From Thermoplasmatales archaeon ex4572_165 (GTDB lineage: Archaea; Thermoplasmatota; E2; DHVEG-1): a DNA stretch of 57,716 nucleotides. A model generated the notes under the pieces. That model saw only the letters and a program-made list of their open reading frames with translations, was not told the DNA's origin and searched no databases. The DNA lies in contig NJDG01000006.1 in assembly GCA_002254885.1 (NCBI GenBank), positions 1 to 57,716 of the forward strand. Direction: 5' to 3'. Position numbers and translations under genes: made by a program. Positions 54,364 through 57,716 of the stretch are shown in pieces (position 1 is the first letter of the stretch; each line of letters begins with the position of its first letter).

Positions 54364-56976
54364 TTGGAGAAAAAAATGAGTGAAAATAGAACCAGAGTGC
54401 TTATTGCATTAATACTTTCAATTTTAATAATTCAAATGGTAATATCGACTAATCAAATTAATGTTAAAGGCGAATCTTCTGGTTTGATTGCGTATTGGAA
54501 TTTTGATGAATCCGATGGTAATATTGTATATGATTCAATTAACAATAACGATGGAATTGTACATGGTTCTTCAATTGTAGAGGGAATTATTGGCAATGCT
54601 CTTGAATTTGATGGTATTGATGATTATGTAATTATTAATGATTCTGATGAATTAGATTTTGATAATACAAGTTTTACAATATCTTTTTGGTGTTATCCCA
54701 AAGAAAATGAAAGACAAATGAGATTCTTATCTAAAACATATACAGGTTTTAATGATGAAGGTTCATGGGGTATTAGATCACATAATGATGATCTAACAAT
54801 TACATTTGATAATTTAGATGGAGGTACATATCCCGGATATAGCCTATCAAATCTACAAATTTATCAATGGTCAATGGTTACAATGACTTATGATCATGAT
54901 AATGATGTTTTTAAAATTTATATTAATGGGATTTTAGATTATCAAACTTCAAAGAATTTTAATTTAAAAAATACAGATAGGGATCTATACATTGGTTCTA
55001 GGTTAGGAACTGGATTTTTTTATGAAGGTATAATTGATGAAATTAAAATATATCATGAAAATCTATCATCATTTGAAATTAAAACAGAATATAATCTTAT
55101 TGCAGACCAAGAAATTGATGATAATGAATATATTTATGAAGTTAAAGTTTTTGAAGAAGGATGGAATAGTTATTTTATTGATAGGGATAAATGGAATTTT
55201 GTTGATAATGTACTTTTAAAAAATCTTGGAAAAAAAGCATTTATTTTCAATAAAAAATTGTATATCAATGCATATAATGATTGGACACATTCTTGTGGAA
55301 TTATTTCAAAAGAAGGTTTCCCATTAGACACAAAAGTTACACTTGATTTTCAAATACAAGAAATTAGAGTTTATAATGAATATCAATCAATACTAAAATT
55401 TTTAGATTCAGGAGAGATACACAATTCTGGATGGCCTCTTGGAAATAAGTATATTGAATTAATGGCTGGAAATGATAATAATCGAATTCTATTTATTCGA
55501 GATCTGGATGGCGCTCAATATCAACTTGGAAACTATATACCAGAAAAAATATATTCCATGGAGATAACATTTTCACAACATAAAACATCAGTCTCAGTAA
55601 ATGGATATGATATAAAAATTCAAAGATCGTTTCCAAACTATTATATTCATTTCGGCGGACATGTTCAAAAAACAATTTTTGATAATTTAAAAATATTAGG
55701 AAAATATGACGAAGATGATCCATCATCGATCCCTGATCTTTATTTAAATAATCAAGATATTGTGTTTTCAAATAATAATCCATTTGTGGGTGAAACAATA
55801 ACAATTTATGGTTCAATTCATAATAATGGATTATTCGATGCTACCAGTGTAATTAATTTTTATGAAGGTTCAAATTTCATTGGATCAGATTATGTTGTAA
55901 TACAAGCAGGTGAATCTACTATTGCCTCAGTTGATCATGAAATTGATGAGTATCGTTCTCATGAATTCATTTTAACCATTAATGATTCATATCCACCTGA
56001 ACAAAACACAAATAATAATCGTGCAAGTAATTCATTAATAGTTAATAATACAGGATTTGGAGAAAATTCTCAGCTTGTAGTATCAATTGGTAAGTGGAGT
56101 CAGGTAGAGATTCTAGAAAATTCATATAAAAAAGTTCCAGTATCAATAATTTGTTATAATGGATCAGTTAGCAATGTTTATGTAAAGGTTTTAAATCAAG
56201 AGAACCTTTCAATAACTCCAATCACCCCTTTTATTAACCTAATTGATTTAGAAGAAGTTAACTATTATTTGAATATTTCAGCAAATTCTCTGCCAGAGAA
56301 TACATCTTCATTTACTGATTTAATCTATTTACAAGCAATTGGAGATGGTGGAATTTCAAGCGACATTGAATATATGCAAATAACCGTTCATCAAGGCATT
56401 ATAGACTCACCAGGTTTTTTAATACCCACAATGATTGCTGCATCAGGAATCGGAGCTCTGGTTGCTATTTTCGTTGCTCTAACGGAAACAGGGAAATACA
56501 AGCTGTTTTCATTGTTAATACCATTTGTACCTCTTTTTACAAGAGTGAAAAAGAGTGAATCGCTTGATAATTTTGTCAGAGGTAGGATATTTGGTTATAT
56601 TGAATCCAACCCCGGGACAAATTATACAGAAATAATGAATAAAATAGGAGTTGGAAATGGAACCCTTTCCCATCACCTGAATATGCTTGAAAAAATGGAA
56701 ATGATAAAATCAAGAAGAGAAGGAATAAGATATCGTGTTTTTTATCCAACTAAGATAAAGTTTCCCAAAGATGAAAAATATCGATTTTCAAACTTACAAC
56801 TTGAAATTATAGATCTAATAAAAAATAAAAACGGCATAACACAAAAAGAAATAACGGAGAAAATTGGGAAAAAACAGCAGACAATTAATTACAATATTAA
56901 AATGATGGAAAGAAATGGAATTATTAAAATTGTAAAAAAAGGAAGAAATGGTCATTGTTACTATTCAGATGAATAA
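54364..56976 (+). CDS. Membrane-tethered LamG/CARDB protein with two cytoplasmic winged-helix domains
   Basis: The protein has about 870 residues. After a signal/anchor (LIALILSILIIQMVIS) it has a LamG-type concanavalin fold (about residues 35-245: GLIAYWNFDESDG, FDGIDDYVIIND, FTISFWCYPKE), a second ConA-like module (to about 450), a CARDB domain (about 455-560) and an Ig-like module. A membrane helix follows (SPGFLIPTMIAASGIGALVA, about 678-704). Inside the cell are two winged-helix domains: one ArsR/MarR-like (NPGTNYTEIMNKIGVGNGTL, HHLNMLEKMEMIKSRR) and one at the C-terminus (NGITQKEITEKIG, NYNIKMMERNGIIKI). It looks like a sensor joined directly to a DNA-binding regulator. AGGAGGG favours TTG 54364; GGAG favours ATG 54376. 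Confidence 0.88.
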   Translation: MEKKMSENRTRVLIALILSILIIQMVISTNQINVKGESSGLIAYWNFDESDGNIVYDSINNNDGIVHGSSIVEGIIGNALEFDGIDDYVIINDSDELDFDNTSFTISFWCYPKENERQMRFLSKTYTGFNDEGSWGIRSHNDDLTITFDNLDGGTYPGYSLSNLQIYQWSMVTMTYDHDNDVFKIYINGILDYQTSKNFNLKNTDRDLYIGSRLGTGFFYEGIIDEIKIYHENLSSFEIKTEYNLIADQEIDDNEYIYEVKVFEEGWNSYFIDRDKWNFVDNVLLKNLGKKAFIFNKKLYINAYNDWTHSCGIISKEGFPLDTKVTLDFQIQEIRVYNEYQSILKFLDSGEIHNSGWPLGNKYIELMAGNDNNRILFIRDLDGAQYQLGNYIPEKIYSMEITFSQHKTSVSVNGYDIKIQRSFPNYYIHFGGHVQKTIFDNLKILGKYDEDDPSSIPDLYLNNQDIVFSNNNPFVGETITIYGSIHNNGLFDATSVINFYEGSNFIGSDYVVIQAGESTIASVDHEIDEYRSHEFILTINDSYPPEQNTNNNRASNSLIVNNTGFGENSQLVVSIGKWSQVEILENSYKKVPVSIICYNGSVSNVYVKVLNQENLSITPITPFINLIDLEEVNYYLNISANSLPENTSSFTDLIYLQAIGDGGISSDIEYMQITVHQGIIDSPGFLIPTMIAASGIGALVAIFVALTETGKYKLFSLLIPFVPLFTRVKKSESLDNFVRGRIFGYIESNPGTNYTEIMNKIGVGNGTLSHHLNMLEKMEMIKSRREGIRYRVFYPTKIKFPKDEKYRFSNLQLEIIDLIKNKNGITQKEITEKIGKKQQTINYNIKMMERNGIIKIVKKGRNGHCYYSDE

Positions 56977-57167
56977 TCCTATTGATCTTTTTTAAGGTTA
57001 CTTTTTTTAATATTATTCTTTAATTATACAAAATATGAACTTGCCCAATATTGTGTGGTAATTTTATATTTTTTTAAAATACCAAAAAATTACTGTATTT
57101 GAAATTCTATAACAGATGTTCGTGTTGGGATGCATTTGCTAATGATTTGGATTGATAGAAAACAATT
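56977..57167. other. AT-rich spacer before the transposase remnant
   Basis: About 190 bases without a gene. T-runs at about 56989-57009 may terminate the upstream gene. The left end of the insertion element should lie here, but no clear terminal repeat can be identified without the right end. Confidence 0.4.
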
Positions 57168-57716
57168 ATGTTTGAGGTGGAAACTGTGAAAATTCCACAG
57201 AACATTAAATCTTTTAATCCTGATGAATTTGATTTTAATGATATTGATAAAGTTAAAGCCTTGTTTGGTCAATTGTTAAATTTTATTGAGCTGCAAGCAA
57301 AAGCAATTGAGAATTGAAACAGGAAAATAAACAATTAAAAGATGAGATACAGCGTTTGAAAGGGGAGAAAGGTAAACCAAGTTTTAAGCCAAATGTTCCA
57401 AATTATGATGTACGTCCGGGTTTCAGGAAAGCATCCAAATTATGATGTACGTCCGGGTTTCAGGAAGGCAGCTAAGAAATGGAAGAAAAAGGGTAAGAAA
57501 GCAGATATTAAAATTGATCGTGTTGAAAAAGTTCAAATTAATCAAGGCGTACTTCCAAGTGATGCTGTGTTTAAGGGTTATCGAAGTGTTACGGTTCAAA
57601 ATATCAAATTTATAACTGATAATGTTGAATATTTGATTGAACGATATTATTCACCTAGTGAAAAAAAGACTTATGAGGCAGTATTACCTAAGTGTGTTGA
57701 TGGTGAATTTGGACCG
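57168..57716 (+). pseudogene. IS66-type transposase, frameshifted, runs off the window
   Basis: An ATG at 57168 opens 49 codons (VKIPQNIKSFNPDEF, DKVKALFGQLLNFIE) ending at TGA 57315-57317. The coiled coil continues in another frame (LKQENKQLKDEIQRLKGEKG, then KPNVPNYDVRPGF). A 37-bp tandem duplication at 57398-57471 then shifts the frame again. The following frame to the window end is typical of IS66 transposases (IDRVEKVQINQGVLPSDAVF, KGYRSVTVQNIKF, RYYSPSEKKTYEAVLP, GEFGP). The catalytic domain would lie beyond the window. At least two frameshifts make it a dead copy. Confidence 0.8.
57398..57471. repeat. 37-bp tandem duplication inside the transposase remnant
   Basis: CCAAATTATGATGTACGTCC begins at 57398 and again at 57435. 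The copies match through CGGGTTTCAGGAA and differ by one base (A or G) soon after. The period of 37 is not a multiple of three and breaks the reading frame. Confidence 0.9.

Noticed and set aside
57090-57272. Minus-strand 60-codon frame near the right end
   Set aside because: It is opposite the recognisable N-terminus of the IS66 transposase remnant and has no features of its own.

Overview
The window comes from an AT-rich archaeon. The information-processing genes are archaeal throughout: aIF1A, RIO1, a Dim2-like KH protein, the KH/beta-CASP nuclease, proteasome beta, Cgi121, Hel308, aIF5A, RpoE', Spt4, S24e, S27ae and topoisomerase VI A and B. The proteasome beta subunit carries the ATExR form of its active-site strand known from Thermoplasma. 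The set of secreted clan CD (C25) and papain-type cysteine peptidases resembles what is described for Marine Benthic Group D and other deep-branching Thermoplasmatota. Thermoplasmatales proper lack Topo VI, so a non-Thermoplasmatales member of Thermoplasmatota is the best guess. This lineage call is inference, because no rRNA gene is present.

Layout. 1-2.5 kb: a broken papain-like gene, then aIF1A-RIO1-KH (small-subunit biogenesis and initiation) and tRNA-Asn. 2.7-5.5 kb: a gingipain-like C25 peptidase whose beta-helix C-terminus is out of frame. 5.6-8.4 kb: a PLP aminotransferase, an unrecognised possible regulator, and a non-coding stretch with a 69-bp tandem duplication and terminal inverted repeats. 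8.4-13.1 kb: aCPSF1/FttA, proteasome beta, DUF373 membrane protein, MptE. 13.1-17.3 kb: an EamA transporter, a structured intergenic region, tRNA-Arg(GCG), Cgi121 and Hel308. 17.3-21.7 kb: a zinc-binding protein, aIF5A, agmatinase, an anchored FKBP and a RecJ-like DHH nuclease. 21.8-31.5 kb: an unknown small protein, PFOR, a split RND transporter and a membrane pyrophosphatase. 31.6-33.5 kb: the conserved rpoE-spt4-DUF359-rps24e-rps27ae operon. 33.7-43.1 kb: secreted peptidases (metallopeptidase, papain-like, C39-like, C25) with tRNA-Arg(CCG), RadC and an alpha/beta hydrolase among them. 43.2-47.8 kb: a double Lrp regulator, an FAD oxidoreductase-UbiA pair and an SDR threonine dehydrogenase. 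47.9-54.3 kb: topoisomerase VI B-A, a DUF4143 ATPase, a membrane protein and glutamine synthetase. 54.4-57.7 kb: a membrane-tethered LamG/CARDB/winged-helix protein and a decayed IS66-type transposase.

Physiology. Secreted peptidases would release peptides outside the cell. Inside, an aminotransferase, a threonine dehydrogenase, PFOR, a membrane pyrophosphatase and glutamine synthetase fit anaerobic amino-acid fermentation. A double-domain Lrp regulator is divergent from the C25-C39 pair, and a palindrome sits between them, which suggests that it controls extracellular proteolysis. The LamG/CARDB/wHTH protein looks like a one-piece surface sensor and DNA-binding regulator.

Several genes are broken: the papain-like gene at the left edge, the C25/beta-helix junction, the RND transporter and the transposase. 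spt4 has no AUG, GUG or UUG start in frame. Read support should be checked for each of these before biological meaning is attached.
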